Assembly: GCF_024398035.1 (NCBI RefSeq)
Contig: NZ_CP073748.1
Coordinates: 239,501 to 303,500 of the forward strand
Length of the DNA: 64,000 bases
DNA from: Kordiimonas sp. SCSIO 12603
GTDB lineage: Bacteria; Pseudomonadota; Alphaproteobacteria; Sphingomonadales; Kordiimonadaceae
Reading direction: 5' to 3'
Shown: positions 1 through 8,170 of the stretch, in pieces
Position numbering within the stretch: position 1 is the first letter of the stretch
Layout: each line of letters begins with the position of its first letter
Program-made: the position numbers and the translations under genes
Notes under the pieces: generated by a model
Databases searched by the model: none
What the model was told of the DNA's origin: nothing
Seen by the model: only the letters and a program-made list of their open reading frames with translations

Positions 1-1695
1 CACCTCTGAATTTTTAGGGTAAAAATGCAGAGCAATCCTGTAGAAATCTTTCGCTATAGTCTGTTGATTATTCTCAGCCGCATACGCCGCTTCCTGTAAA
101 AGATTACGCACAGTTAGAAGGCTACTTTCAGGCACTTCCTGTTTCCAGGCTTTATAAGCCGCTAGAGCGACATCAAATTGCCCTTCATAAATAAGGTCAT
201 ATGGCAACTTATAACCGGGTGTTAATTTTCTGAGAGCATAGGCCTTCGAATTCATGCCTTTACGGCCCATAGTTAAGTACCATGATTGATCAGAAGGATT
301 CTTTTCGATGGTAATTTCACTTCCATTGAATTCATCCATCTTGAACCTGCCTTCTCCGATATGAATAAGCTTTCGAGGGGCTCTGCGTTTGATTGAATTA
401 TCAAGCCACAAAGCACCATCCCGCTCTTCAATTGTCACTACTTCATGAAACGGAGACCAATACCCCGTGTTCAAATTCCGGTAATGCCCAACAATACGGG
501 ACCGCACTTCTTCAGGTATATCCGTCTCACTTACCTGAATCTCTCGCTTCCACCCCAGTGTTTTAATAGTTGTTGCGATCACTTCATTAATGGCAGGCAC
601 CCGCACACGGTGAACCCCATTTCCAAAAGCAATAATAGCTTTTCCGCCTTCCATACTGCCCATTACAGCACCGCCAATACCGGTGTTATAGCCAAGGTGC
701 GAAAACCAATCGAGATTACCTTGCGCTTCATACCTCGCCCAACCCAGGCCCCAGCCCCCAGCTTTCTTAAATGTCTGAATCGATGTAACAGTCTTCGCCA
801 CCCAAGGAGAAATCACCTTTGAAGGCTTGTTGGCAAGTGCTTTCTGCATATCCAAAACCAGCTTCGCCATATCTGCAGCGCTACTCCAAACACCACCTGC
901 TGCCTGTTGTGGGTTAATAAGAACTCCACCGTCACCAAAATGGCTTCTGTCAAACGCATGAGCTTTAGCCACATTCTTCGGGAATTCCTTATGCCCGACC
1001 TGATGCATGGTCGTATTTCGCATACCAAGTGGATCAAACAACATTTCTCTTGCCAATTCTGGGAGTGTTTTTCCTGTCACATCCTCTATTGCTACCTGTG
1101 CTACAACAAACCCGCCGCCACTATATTTAAACCGCTGCCTGGGCTCCCACATAATAGTAATAGGCTCCTTGTAGCGGGCCAGCTTCTCACCATTCAGGCT
1201 TTCAATCAGAGTGGGAATATCGTCACCCGGATAATAATCAGCAAACCCGCTTTGAGATGTTCCTGCCGTGTGCGTTAGTAGGTGGCGCAGTGTAATAGGC
1301 TGGTATTTATTGAAGTCGCTTTCAGGCAAAGACCAACGCTTCAGATATTCTGAAACAGGTTTATCCAAATCCAGCACACCTTGTTCCACCAGCAACACAG
1401 CAATAAGGCCTGTAATAGCCTTGGAAACGGAAGCCGTTGAAAAAGCAGTATCAGGATCAACCAACTGGCCTGTTCCGTAGTCTTTTTCTCCAGCACCGAT
1501 GAGATGAACAAGTTCATAGTTATCAATGACAGCGACCGACAGGCCAGTAAGTTGGTGCTTTTCAAGGAGCTGGTCGTATTGGATTGTCTCCTTCAGGCGG
1601 ATATCAACCCTGTCTTCAGCGCATGTGATAGCACTCACCGCAAAAATGGTAGCCACACCGATAATGCTGTTTTTGATAATTGTTGGTATTTCCAT
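1..1695 (-). CDS. Serine hydrolase, beta-lactamase/PBP-like (family S12), 3' end outside window
   Basis: The reading frame runs open from ATG at 1695 to base 1 (565 codons, no stop seen), so the C-terminus lies beyond the left edge. A Sec-type signal peptide (about residues 1-26, ending ITCAED) points to the periplasm. The S12 motifs are in order: SVSK (SxxK, nucleophile Ser89, general base Lys92), YSGGG at 191 in place of the YxN motif, and HLG at 333. Residues after about 370 form an extra C-terminal region with no catalytic motif I recognise. The family includes class C beta-lactamases, DD-peptidases and esterases; the substrate cannot be read from the sequence. The gene is divergent from the membrane LytTR gene at 1805. 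Two LytTR-type sites at 1770-1799 are oriented toward this gene, so activation by a LytTR protein is a reasonable inference. No clear Shine-Dalgarno is visible. Confidence 0.88.
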   Translation of the reverse strand, partial: MEIPTIIKNSIIGVATIFAVSAITCAEDRVDIRLKETIQYDQLLEKHQLTGLSVAVIDNYELVHLIGAGEKDYGTGQLVDPDTAFSTASVSKAITGLIAVLLVEQGVLDLDKPVSEYLKRWSLPESDFNKYQPITLRHLLTHTAGTSQSGFADYYPGDDIPTLIESLNGEKLARYKEPITIMWEPRQRFKYSGGGFVVAQVAIEDVTGKTLPELAREMLFDPLGMRNTTMHQVGHKEFPKNVAKAHAFDRSHFGDGGVLINPQQAAGGVWSSAADMAKLVLDMQKALANKPSKVISPWVAKTVTSIQTFKKAGGWGLGWARYEAQGNLDWFSHLGYNTGIGGAVMGSMEGGKAIIAFGNGVHRVRVPAINEVIATTIKTLGWKREIQVSETDIPEEVRSRIVGHYRNLNTGYWSPFHEVVTIEERDGALWLDNSIKRRAPRKLIHIGEGRFKMDEFNGSEITIEKNPSDQSWYLTMGRKGMNSKAYALRKLTPGYKLPYDLIYEGQFDVALAAYKAWKQEVPESSLLTVRNLLQEAAYAAENNQQTIAKDFYRIALHFYPKNSEV

Positions 1696-1721
1696 AGTTA
1701 TTTACTCGCTGCATAGTCAAA

Positions 1722-1727
1722 ACTATA
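1722..1727 (-). promoter_or_regulatory. Putative -10 element of the serine hydrolase gene
   Basis: On the minus strand this reads TATAGT, close to the TATAAT consensus, about 27 bases before the ATG. The region where a -35 box should lie (about 1744-1750) has no good match and carries a small inverted repeat (GGCAG-GTTT-CTGCC, 1747-1760). A weak -35 next to the LytTR sites is what an activator-dependent promoter would look like. This is inference from sequence only. Confidence 0.35.
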
Positions 1728-1769
1728 AATAGGGTAATAACTTTTCGGCAGGTTTCTGCCTGAGTTCGG

Positions 1770-1799
1770 TAAACGGTATAGTCTTTCCCATAAACGGTA
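1770..1799 (-). promoter_or_regulatory. Tandem LytTR-type binding sites, 21-bp period
   Basis: The plus strand carries TAAACGGTA at 1770-1778 and again at 1791-1799, a spacing of exactly 21 bp. Read on the minus strand, the distal copy is ACCGTTTAT, which fits the published LytTR half-site pattern [TA][AC][CA]GTTN[AG][TA] at all nine positions. The proximal copy (ACCGTTTAC) fits at eight. Tandem half-sites about two helical turns apart are the known LytTR operator layout. The sites point toward the serine hydrolase and also lie directly before the start codon of the LytTR gene at 1805, so they could serve activation, autorepression or both. Confidence 0.6.
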
Positions 1800-1804
1800 C
1801 ATGG

Positions 1805-3319
1805 ATGTCATACACAAAAACATCTCTGATAAAACTCCTTAGCCAGGTAGTTCTTTGCTGGATTATTGCCACGCAAGCTTCACTGGCCGAAGATAAATTC
1901 ACCCATATTAAAGATGTAACCATCTGTTACAGCGATGCTGCTTCAATGCCAAATTTCGAAGATGCAGGCTGCACTAAAACCAGTTTCTACGACGTTAAAC
2001 CACATAAGAAGTCAGCTTGGGTTAAAGCAACTGTCACAATCGCTGACGAGATATTAAAGCAACCAGAACCACTGGGACTTTTCATCTCAGGCACCATTTC
2101 AAGCAGTTTGTATTGGAATGGGTCTCTACTTGGGCACAATGGGAAGCCAGCCTCTAATTCAGTGGATGAAATCCCCGGAAAAATGGATGCCGTCTTCTCC
2201 TTACCACGCCAGCAAATCAGAGCAGGGAAAAACAACCTCATTATCCAACTATCGAACCATAATAGCTATATCGCTCTGAAATCGCCGATACATTATCTTG
2301 CTATTGGTCCTTATAACCATCCGCCAAATGTTGCTTTAAAGAACTATCTACCCTCAGCAATACCCTTGGGCATTTTACTGGTAGGTGTATTTTATTTTGG
2401 TTTTCAGGGGTTCCGACAGAAGAATATATTAGAAGGGCTCGCCTTGCCGCTTGGTGCGCTTTTCACTGTGTTACAGCTTCTTGCCGAAATCACCCGCGGG
2501 CTCTTTCAGTATGAATACCCCTTTCAGGAAATAAGGCTTATTCTCGTAGCCCTTTTCTCAGGGCTAACGGGTAGTTTCCTGTTTTATTATATATTCCAAA
2601 AGTTCTGTCCCAACATCAGATCTATCTATTTTTTTGCTAGCCTTCTTATGCTGCAATTGCCGGCAGTTGTAGAACCATCCTTTAATGACAAAGCGGCCTT
2701 TGCCATGCTTGGACCAACGATAGGAGCTTTTCTGTTAACGAGCCACGGTATTTACAAACAGAAACTTCATGCAAAAATCTACACCGTGGTACTTTTCGTG
2801 TTCGCAACCATTATTGTCGCCGCACCTAATGCATTTTTAGATACCTATTATTATTATTCCGTAGCCTTGCTCTTTATCTTTTTATTCTGGGATCACGCCA
2901 CTTTACTGGAAGAAAAGCGGGCGCTCTTGCGCTCGGAACAAAAACGCGCCGACAAGCTACAACTGGTCTTGGAAAGCAAGCGGGAAAATGACAACCCAAG
3001 CATAATCCAGATTTCAGAAGCAGGGAAAATCAAACGTATCAACACGACCCAGATCATCTACTGTCAAGCAGCAGGCGATTATGTAGAAATCTATCTTACA
3101 GGCGGAGAGACCTTATTGCATACAGCAAGGCTTTCTAAATTTGAGGAAAGCTTGCCTAGCAGTTTTATGCGCGTTCACCGATCTTATCTTGTGAACACAC
3201 ATCATATTCTTGAACTTGTAAGAGAAACATCCGGCCAAGGGAGTTTAAAACTTACAGAGACGCAGACCATTCCTGTGAGCCGCAGAATCATGCCGCAGGT
3301 CAGAAAAGCTTTATCCTAA
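1805..3319 (+). CDS. Membrane-anchored LytTR-domain transcriptional regulator
   Basis: A 504-residue one-component regulator. Residues 1-29 look like a signal peptide. A periplasmic region of about 140 residues follows, resembling the beta-jelly-roll sensor found ahead of 7TM receptors (its GKNNLIIQLSNH segment parallels the GKNIISVRFSAH segment of the kinase at 40797). Next come about six or seven transmembrane segments (roughly 180-360), a charged, probably coiled-coil linker (about 365-400), and a C-terminal LytTR DNA-binding domain (about 405-500, with the conserved core IIYCQAAGDYVEIYL and FMRVHRSYLVN). There is no kinase or receiver domain, so signal and DNA binding would be joined in one membrane protein. 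The start is fixed by the signal peptide, although no clear RBS is visible. The gene converges on pyrF with a 9-base gap. Confidence 0.85.
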   Translation: MSYTKTSLIKLLSQVVLCWIIATQASLAEDKFTHIKDVTICYSDAASMPNFEDAGCTKTSFYDVKPHKKSAWVKATVTIADEILKQPEPLGLFISGTISSSLYWNGSLLGHNGKPASNSVDEIPGKMDAVFSLPRQQIRAGKNNLIIQLSNHNSYIALKSPIHYLAIGPYNHPPNVALKNYLPSAIPLGILLVGVFYFGFQGFRQKNILEGLALPLGALFTVLQLLAEITRGLFQYEYPFQEIRLILVALFSGLTGSFLFYYIFQKFCPNIRSIYFFASLLMLQLPAVVEPSFNDKAAFAMLGPTIGAFLLTSHGIYKQKLHAKIYTVVLFVFATIIVAAPNAFLDTYYYYSVALLFIFLFWDHATLLEEKRALLRSEQKRADKLQLVLESKRENDNPSIIQISEAGKIKRINTTQIIYCQAAGDYVEIYLTGGETLLHTARLSKFEESLPSSFMRVHRSYLVNTHHILELVRETSGQGSLKLTETQTIPVSRRIMPQVRKALS

Positions 3320-3328
3320 ACGCCGAAT

Positions 3329-4042
3329 TTAACCATTAATGCTCTTTGCAATGGCTTCTGCGGCAGCTCGCGGATCATCTGCCTGAGTAATTGGGCGACC
3401 AATCACCAAAACATCAGCCCCGGCTTCTACGGCATCAAAGGGGGTCATCACCCTTTTCTGATCTCCAGCTGCACTACCTGCAGGGCGAATACCTGGCACA
3501 ACAAGCTTGAAATCAGGATTTGTTGCAGCACGAGCTAATGATATTTCACGGGGGCTACATACCATCCCGTCAAGGCCATTTTCTGCACCAAGCGCTGCTA
3601 AGCGGGCAACCTGATCAGCAACCACATCCTCAACACCAATCGCCTTCATATCCGAATCGTCCAAACTGGTAAGGATAGTAACACCTGTGACCCACGGCTT
3701 CGCATGACCATGCTTTGCAGCCTCTTCCGCAGCAGTTTCCGACGCACGGCGCATCATCTCAGGTCCACCTTGAGTGTGAATGGTCAGAATTTTTGGGCCA
3801 AGTGGTGCGACCGCTCTTATAGCTCCCGCAACAGTATTTGGAATATCATGGAATTTCAGATCAAGGAAAATCGGCATGCCCGTTTCAGCAACTGCTTTAA
3901 AACCATCCGCACCGTTCGCACAGTAAAACTCAAGGCCAAGCTTAATACCGCCAACAACACCATTCAGTGTTTTGGCTAAATCCACAGCTTTTTGAGTTTC
4001 AACAGTATCAAGAGCACAGTAAATGCGGTCGCTAGGTTTCAT
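3329..4042 (-). CDS. pyrF: Orotidine-5'-phosphate decarboxylase
   Basis: Converts OMP to UMP, the last step of de novo pyrimidine synthesis, in the cytoplasm. The 237-residue length is normal for the bacterial type I enzyme. The catalytic signature DLKFHDIPNTV (about residues 60-70) contains the Asp/Lys/Asp charge network; the C-terminal VVPGIRPAG and VIGRPITQADDP segments form the phosphate-binding end of the TIM barrel. It is the last gene of the run cmk-rpsA-ihfB-lapA-pyrF, 53 bases after lapA. No terminator hairpin is visible in the 9 bases before the convergent LytTR gene. Confidence 0.97.
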   Translation of the reverse strand: MKPSDRIYCALDTVETQKAVDLAKTLNGVVGGIKLGLEFYCANGADGFKAVAETGMPIFLDLKFHDIPNTVAGAIRAVAPLGPKILTIHTQGGPEMMRRASETAAEEAAKHGHAKPWVTGVTILTSLDDSDMKAIGVEDVVADQVARLAALGAENGLDGMVCSPREISLARAATNPDFKLVVPGIRPAGSAAGDQKRVMTPFDAVEAGADVLVIGRPITQADDPRAAAEAIAKSING

Positions 4043-4095
4043 GGTTCAGTCGCCTTATAATAAGAGATACGATTGAAGCCAGCATGTAGCCTGTT

Positions 4096-4461
4096 TTACT
4101 CTGTTTTGGCAAGCACGCTGCCGCCAGTTTGGGCTGTTTCTCTCGCTCGCGCAGCCTGCGTTACGTATGCATCTTCTGCCATAGCAGACATTTGGTCTTC
4201 AAGATAACCAGCCCTACGTTCGGCTTTGCGGCGCTTTGTGAAACCTTCAAGGCGAAGCCACCCGGTTACAAAAGCGGAAACCAAAAGCCCAATAAAAATA
4301 CCAATGAACAAGAGAAGGTAAAGCGGCATAGAAAAGCCGCTCCAGAATGGTTCAAAGGAAATTTGAACCATCGTACGATTATTAACCGCAAAAAACACCA
4401 GAGCAAGCCCTATAAGCAGCCAGAAAAGGCGGCGAATCAAGAGTAGCAAGGACTTGCCCAT
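4096..4461 (-). CDS. lapA: LapA-family (DUF1049) inner-membrane protein
   Basis: 121 residues with two hydrophobic segments (about 8-28 and 45-68), followed by a basic, then coiled-coil-like cytoplasmic tail. The NNRTMVQISFEPF stretch between the helices is typical of the LapA (lipopolysaccharide assembly protein A domain) family. In enterobacteria LapA works with LapB to control LPS synthesis; whether that holds here is unknown. It sits between ihfB and pyrF, as in many alphaproteobacteria, 32 bases downstream of ihfB and probably co-transcribed with it. Confidence 0.85.
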   Translation of the reverse strand: MGKSLLLLIRRLFWLLIGLALVFFAVNNRTMVQISFEPFWSGFSMPLYLLLFIGIFIGLLVSAFVTGWLRLEGFTKRRKAERRAGYLEDQMSAMAEDAYVTQAARARETAQTGGSVLAKTE

Positions 4462-4493
4462 AATGTAGTTCCAAGTATGGTTAAAACGCGTGC

Positions 4494-4772
4494 CTATTTA
4501 TTTAGGCGTTCGCGTAGATGTTTACCAGTTTTAAAGTATGGAACTCTTTTCGCGGAAACATCCACTTGCTCACCCGTACGCGGGTTACGTCCAACACGAG
4601 CAGGACGTTCTTTTACTGAGAAAGCCCCGAAACCGCGTAGTTCAACGCGATCCCCGCGAGAAAGTGCGCCAGTAATTTCATCAAAAATCTTCGAAACAAT
4701 TCGTTCCACATCCCGATGAAAAAGATGAGGGTTCTCTTCTGCAATTTTGTTAATCAATTCGGACTTGATCAT
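4494..4772 (-). CDS. ihfB: Integration host factor subunit beta
   Basis: A DNA-bending HU/IHF-family protein that heterodimerises with IHF-alpha. It has 92 residues, the usual size, with the beta-arm segment [22 protein letters not shown] containing the intercalating proline region. I prefer the ATG at 4772 (protein beginning MIKSELI): a GGGAGG sits six bases before it, whereas the ATG at 4778 directly abuts that RBS. This start also matches the family's N-terminus. The gene lies downstream of rpsA, beyond the terminator at 5001-5034, so it probably has its own promoter in the AT-rich 4773-5000 interval. Confidence 0.95.
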   Translation of the reverse strand: MIKSELINKIAEENPHLFHRDVERIVSKIFDEITGALSRGDRVELRGFGAFSVKERPARVGRNPRTGEQVDVSAKRVPYFKTGKHLRERLNK

Positions 4773-5000
4773 ATGCATCCTCCCGTGGGGGCTGTCTTAC
4801 TTCACTCGGCACTATCACCCGTGGTCCGTTGGAAGTAGCGTGCCACTTGATCGCGCATCCGTCAAGATAAGTCGTTCAAAGAAAAGGCTTTTATGGGCAT
4901 ATTCTTACATTTTTTTTGAATTTATTCGTTTTTCACACAAAATCAGGCCCATTTAACCCACCAGAGTAAGAGATTTTTCTAACCACCCCTGTTCAAATAC

Positions 5001-5034
5001 AAAAAAGCCGCCACCAAAAATGGCAGCGGCTTTC
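5001..5034 (-). terminator. Rho-independent terminator of rpsA
   Basis: On the minus strand a GC-rich stem (AAAGCCGCTGCCA pairing with TGGTGGCGGCTTT, with wobble pairs) around a short T-rich loop is followed directly by a run of T residues. It lies 25-58 bases beyond the rpsA stop codon, in the right place and orientation for rpsA. Confidence 0.85.
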
Positions 5035-5058
5035 CCGTAAGAATAATAAGCGTATGGC

Positions 5059-6756
5059 TTAGTTATCTTTTGCTTTCTCAAGCGCAGCACCAAGGATATC
5101 ACCAAGGCTTGCACCAGAGTCTGATGAACCAAACTGTTCAACAGCAGCTTTTTCTTCTGAGATCTCAAGAGCTTTGATTGAAAGGTTAACTTTACGGCTG
5201 CTCTTATCAACGCCAGTTACCATTGCATCAAGCTTGTCACCTTCAGAGAAGCGCTCTGGACGCTGGTCATCACGGTCACGTGCAAGATCAGAGCGGCGGA
5301 TGAACGCAGAAACACCAGTGTCGCCAAGCTCAACTTCAAGACCGTTCTCAGTTACCTTAGTAACAACTACAGAAACCTGCTCACCGCGTTTCTTAGAAGA
5401 AACGTCTGCAAATGGGTCGCCAGAAAGCTGTTTGATACCAAGAGAGATACGCTCTTTCTTCATGTCTACGTCAAGAACAACGGCTTTAACTGTGTCGCCT
5501 TTCTTAAAGTCTTGGATAGCTTCTTCACCAGAACGATCCCAATCAAGATCAGATAGGTGAACCATGCCGTCCACATCGCCTTCAAGACCGATGAACAGAC
5601 CGAACTCTGTGATGTTCTTAACTTCGCCTTCGATTTCTGTACCTGCAGGGTACTTATCAGCGAATGCTTCCCATGGGTTGTCGCCACACTGCTTAAGACC
5701 AAGAGAAATACGGCGCTTAGAAGCATCAACTTCAAGAACCATAACTTCAACTTCTTGGCTTGTAGAAACGATCTTACCTGGGTGGATGTTCTTCTTAACC
5801 CAGCTCATTTCAGAAACGTGTACTAGACCTTCAACACCAGACTCTAGCTCAACGAATGCACCGTAGTCAGTGATGTTTGTAACAACACCGTTGAACTTAG
5901 CGCCAACAACGTATTTCGCTTCGATGCCTTCCCATGGATCTTCAGCAAGCTGCTTCATGCCAAGGCTGATGCGCTGTGTCTCAGGGTTAATGCGAACCAC
6001 TTGAACTTTGATAGTCTCACCAATTGTAAGAACTTCAGATGGGTGGTTAACACGGCGCCATGACATGTCAGTAACGTGGAGAAGACCATCGATACCGCCA
6101 AGATCAACGAACGCACCATAATCAGTGATGTTCTTAACAACACCGTCGATTGCATCACCTTCTTTAAGCTTACCAAGAAGCTCCGCACGCTGGCCTTGAC
6201 GATCTTCTTCAAGGATAGCACGGCGAGATACAACGATGTTACCACGACGACGATCCATTTTCAGGATCTGGAATGGCTGCTCAATGTTCATAAGCGGTGT
6301 TACGTCGCGGATTGGGCGAATGTCCACTTGTGAACCAGGAAGGAACGCAACAGCGCCGTTCAGGTCTACAGTGAAACCGCCTTTAACGCGGCCGAAGATA
6401 ACACCGTTAACACGAGCGTCGCCTTCAAATGCTTTTTCAAGCTCAGTCCAAGCTTCTTCACGGCGCGCTTTATCGCGAGACAGGATAGCTTCGCCAAGTG
6501 CGTTCTCAACGCGATCAACGAATACTTCAACATTGTCTCCAACAGCGATTTCAGCTTGCTGGCCTGGCATTGCGAATTCTTTAAGAGGAACGCGACCTTC
6601 GGCTTTAAGTCCGATATCAACGATCGCGAAGTCGTTTTCAACAGAAACAACTGTACCAGTTACAACCTGGCCTTCAAAGCCAGTTTCAGCTGGCATAGAT
6701 TCATTCAGTAGGGCCTCAAAATCAGAGAGGCTAGGCATTGTTGCCACGTCAGACAT
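5059..6756 (-). CDS. rpsA: 30S ribosomal protein S1
   Basis: An mRNA-binding ribosomal protein needed for initiation on structured leaders. The 565-residue length matches alphaproteobacterial S1 and accommodates six S1/OB-fold repeats. The central ones show the hallmark ITDYGAFVDLGGIDGLLHVTDMSW and ITDYGAFVELESGVEGLVHVSEMSW cores, and further repeats run to about residue 526. The ATG at 6756 has an AAGGAAG ribosome-binding site seven bases upstream. It lies between cmk and ihfB in the standard order. The leader carries a short GC-rich hairpin (6795-6810); rpsA is autoregulated in other bacteria, but that is not demonstrable here. A strong terminator follows. Confidence 0.97.
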   Translation of the reverse strand: MSDVATMPSLSDFEALLNESMPAETGFEGQVVTGTVVSVENDFAIVDIGLKAEGRVPLKEFAMPGQQAEIAVGDNVEVFVDRVENALGEAILSRDKARREEAWTELEKAFEGDARVNGVIFGRVKGGFTVDLNGAVAFLPGSQVDIRPIRDVTPLMNIEQPFQILKMDRRRGNIVVSRRAILEEDRQGQRAELLGKLKEGDAIDGVVKNITDYGAFVDLGGIDGLLHVTDMSWRRVNHPSEVLTIGETIKVQVVRINPETQRISLGMKQLAEDPWEGIEAKYVVGAKFNGVVTNITDYGAFVELESGVEGLVHVSEMSWVKKNIHPGKIVSTSQEVEVMVLEVDASKRRISLGLKQCGDNPWEAFADKYPAGTEIEGEVKNITEFGLFIGLEGDVDGMVHLSDLDWDRSGEEAIQDFKKGDTVKAVVLDVDMKKERISLGIKQLSGDPFADVSSKKRGEQVSVVVTKVTENGLEVELGDTGVSAFIRRSDLARDRDDQRPERFSEGDKLDAMVTGVDKSSRKVNLSIKALEISEEKAAVEQFGSSDSGASLGDILGAALEKAKDN

Positions 6757-6948
6757 TTAAGTCTTCCTTTCAGTATAGTTTTGTTTTCGTGCCAGCCGGT
6801 TGGTTCCGGCGGTCTTCTCCCGGGATATATAACGAAAGGACAACCCTTTCATTTTCTCCTGCCCGGAAGCCTCTAACAGCAACACAAAATATCCCTCACG
6901 CGTAAAGCATGGGGACCGCATGTAATGCGTCTTCGGTTATTGGAACTA

Positions 6949-7578
6949 TTATCGTTCGCGTACGACCGCAACAGCTCTTTGAAACACGGCGTCTATATCT
7001 AATAATGTTGTATCTAGCAAGAGGGCATCTTCAGCGGGCTTCAAAGGCGCTTCCGCACGGTTCATATCGCGCTCGTCTCTGGCTTTAACATCAGCAAGAA
7101 TAGCTTCAAAATCCGCCACCTCGCCGCGACTTTCCTGCTCTGCGGTTCTACGTCGCGCTCGTTCTTCTGCACTAGCTGTAACAAACAGTTTCAAGTCCGC
7201 ATCGGGGCACACCACAGTACCGATATCTCTGCCGTCCAGTACAGCACCTTCAACACCACCCGGAGGATTGGACGCATAATTACGCTGAAAATTCAGAAGG
7301 TTAGACCTAACCACCGGCATAGCAGCCACGTGAGACGCCGCAGTGCCCGTTGCTTCATGGCGTAGTTCTGGTGCTTCAAGGAGGGATAGATCCAGATCCG
7401 CTGATGCGGCCTCCGCGAAGGCGTTATCTTTCGGGTCCACACCCGCCTTCAAAGCCGCAAGCCCTACCGCACGGTAAAGTGCGCCAGTATCCAGATAAGC
7501 ATAACCCAGCTCTTTTGCCAGACGCTTGGCAAGCGTTCCCTTTCCAGCTGCCGCTGGGCCATCAATTGCAATAATCAA
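6949..7578 (-). CDS. cmk: Cytidylate kinase
   Basis: Phosphorylates CMP and dCMP with ATP. The 209 residues include the P-loop GPAAAGKGT (about residues 7-15), the YLDTGALYRAVGL nucleoside-binding segment, LDGRDIGTVV and the C-terminal RDERDMNR lid motif. The start codon is TTG at 7578, supported by AAGGTGA seven bases upstream; no ATG gives the expected N-terminus (MIIAIDGPAAAGKG). It is followed by rpsA after 192 bases. In many relatives aroA lies directly upstream; here an S41 peptidase gene and a divergent VOC gene stand between. Confidence 0.96.
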   Translation of the reverse strand: MIIAIDGPAAAGKGTLAKRLAKELGYAYLDTGALYRAVGLAALKAGVDPKDNAFAEAASADLDLSLLEAPELRHEATGTAASHVAAMPVVRSNLLNFQRNYASNPPGGVEGAVLDGRDIGTVVCPDADLKLFVTASAEERARRRTAEQESRGEVADFEAILADVKARDERDMNRAEAPLKPAEDALLLDTTLLDIDAVFQRAVAVVRER

Positions 7579-7746
7579 CGCGAATCACCTTTTTTAGATA
7601 TCTGCGGCGCTTATAGAAAATACAGCCTACTGGCGCCAGCGAAGAATATATTTTTACAAATAACACATCCCATGATAAGGAACAAATCAAGAACATGCTT
7701 AAAGAGGGATGTTATGTTAAAAGCACTTATTTTGGGGGCACAGATC

Positions 7747-8124
7747 ATGATCCAGCAACTCACACCTAATTTGCCTGTTGATAGCATAGAACCATCTGCA
7801 GAATTTTTTGCGAAGATTGGTTTTGAAGTAACGGTACGTGTACCAGAGGAAGGTGCGATGGGCTTTGCTATTCTTATGAACGGCAATCAGCAGGTAATGT
7901 ACCAAACCCATGACAGCCTGAAAGAGGATGATGCCTCCCTAGCCACCGCAGGCAGCCCGGTTCTTCTCTATGTAACGGTAAATGATTTAGATGCTGTTGC
8001 CGAAAAACTGAAGGGGTATGATAAAGTGATGGAAGAACGCACCACCTTTTACGGTGCCCGCGAAATTACATACCGAGAGCCAGGTGGCCATCTGGTAACT
8101 TTCGCTCAGTTCCCCGAACAATAA
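7747..8124 (+). CDS. VOC-superfamily (glyoxalase/bleomycin-resistance-like) protein
   Basis: About 125 residues with one vicinal-oxygen-chelate fold: two beta-alpha-beta-beta-beta modules running LTPNLPVDSIEPSAEFFAKIGFEV to the C-terminal GAREITYREPGGHLVTFAQ. The final Glu-Pro-Gly-Gly-His motif is typical of the family. The substrate cannot be inferred. ATG at 7747 (GGGGG eight bases upstream) begins right at the domain; in-frame ATGs at 7714 (also with a GAGGG) and 7672 would add short tails. The gene is on the strand opposite its neighbours cmk and the S41 peptidase, and a long perfect hairpin separates it from the latter. Confidence 0.8.
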   Translation: MIQQLTPNLPVDSIEPSAEFFAKIGFEVTVRVPEEGAMGFAILMNGNQQVMYQTHDSLKEDDASLATAGSPVLLYVTVNDLDAVAEKLKGYDKVMEERTTFYGAREITYREPGGHLVTFAQFPEQ

Positions 8125-8131
8125 AGAATAC

Positions 8132-8170
8132 TTAATAACAAGAGCGTACCAAATACGCTCTTGTTATTAA
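8132..8170. terminator. Bidirectional terminator-like hairpin, 17-bp perfect stem
   Basis: TTAATAACAAGAGCGTA (8132-8148) pairs without mismatch with 8154-8170 across a 5-base loop. It lies between the convergent VOC and S41 peptidase genes and includes the S41 stop codon. The flanks are AT-rich on both strands, so the element can act as a terminator in both directions. Confidence 0.7.

Noticed and set aside
445-1716. Several plus-strand frames across the left end of the window
   Set aside because: They are antisense to the serine hydrolase, whose catalytic motifs and signal peptide are clear on the minus strand.
6236-6760. Long open frame antisense to the start of rpsA
   Set aside because: It mirrors the highly biased codons of rpsA, has no RBS and no recognisable domain; a shadow frame.
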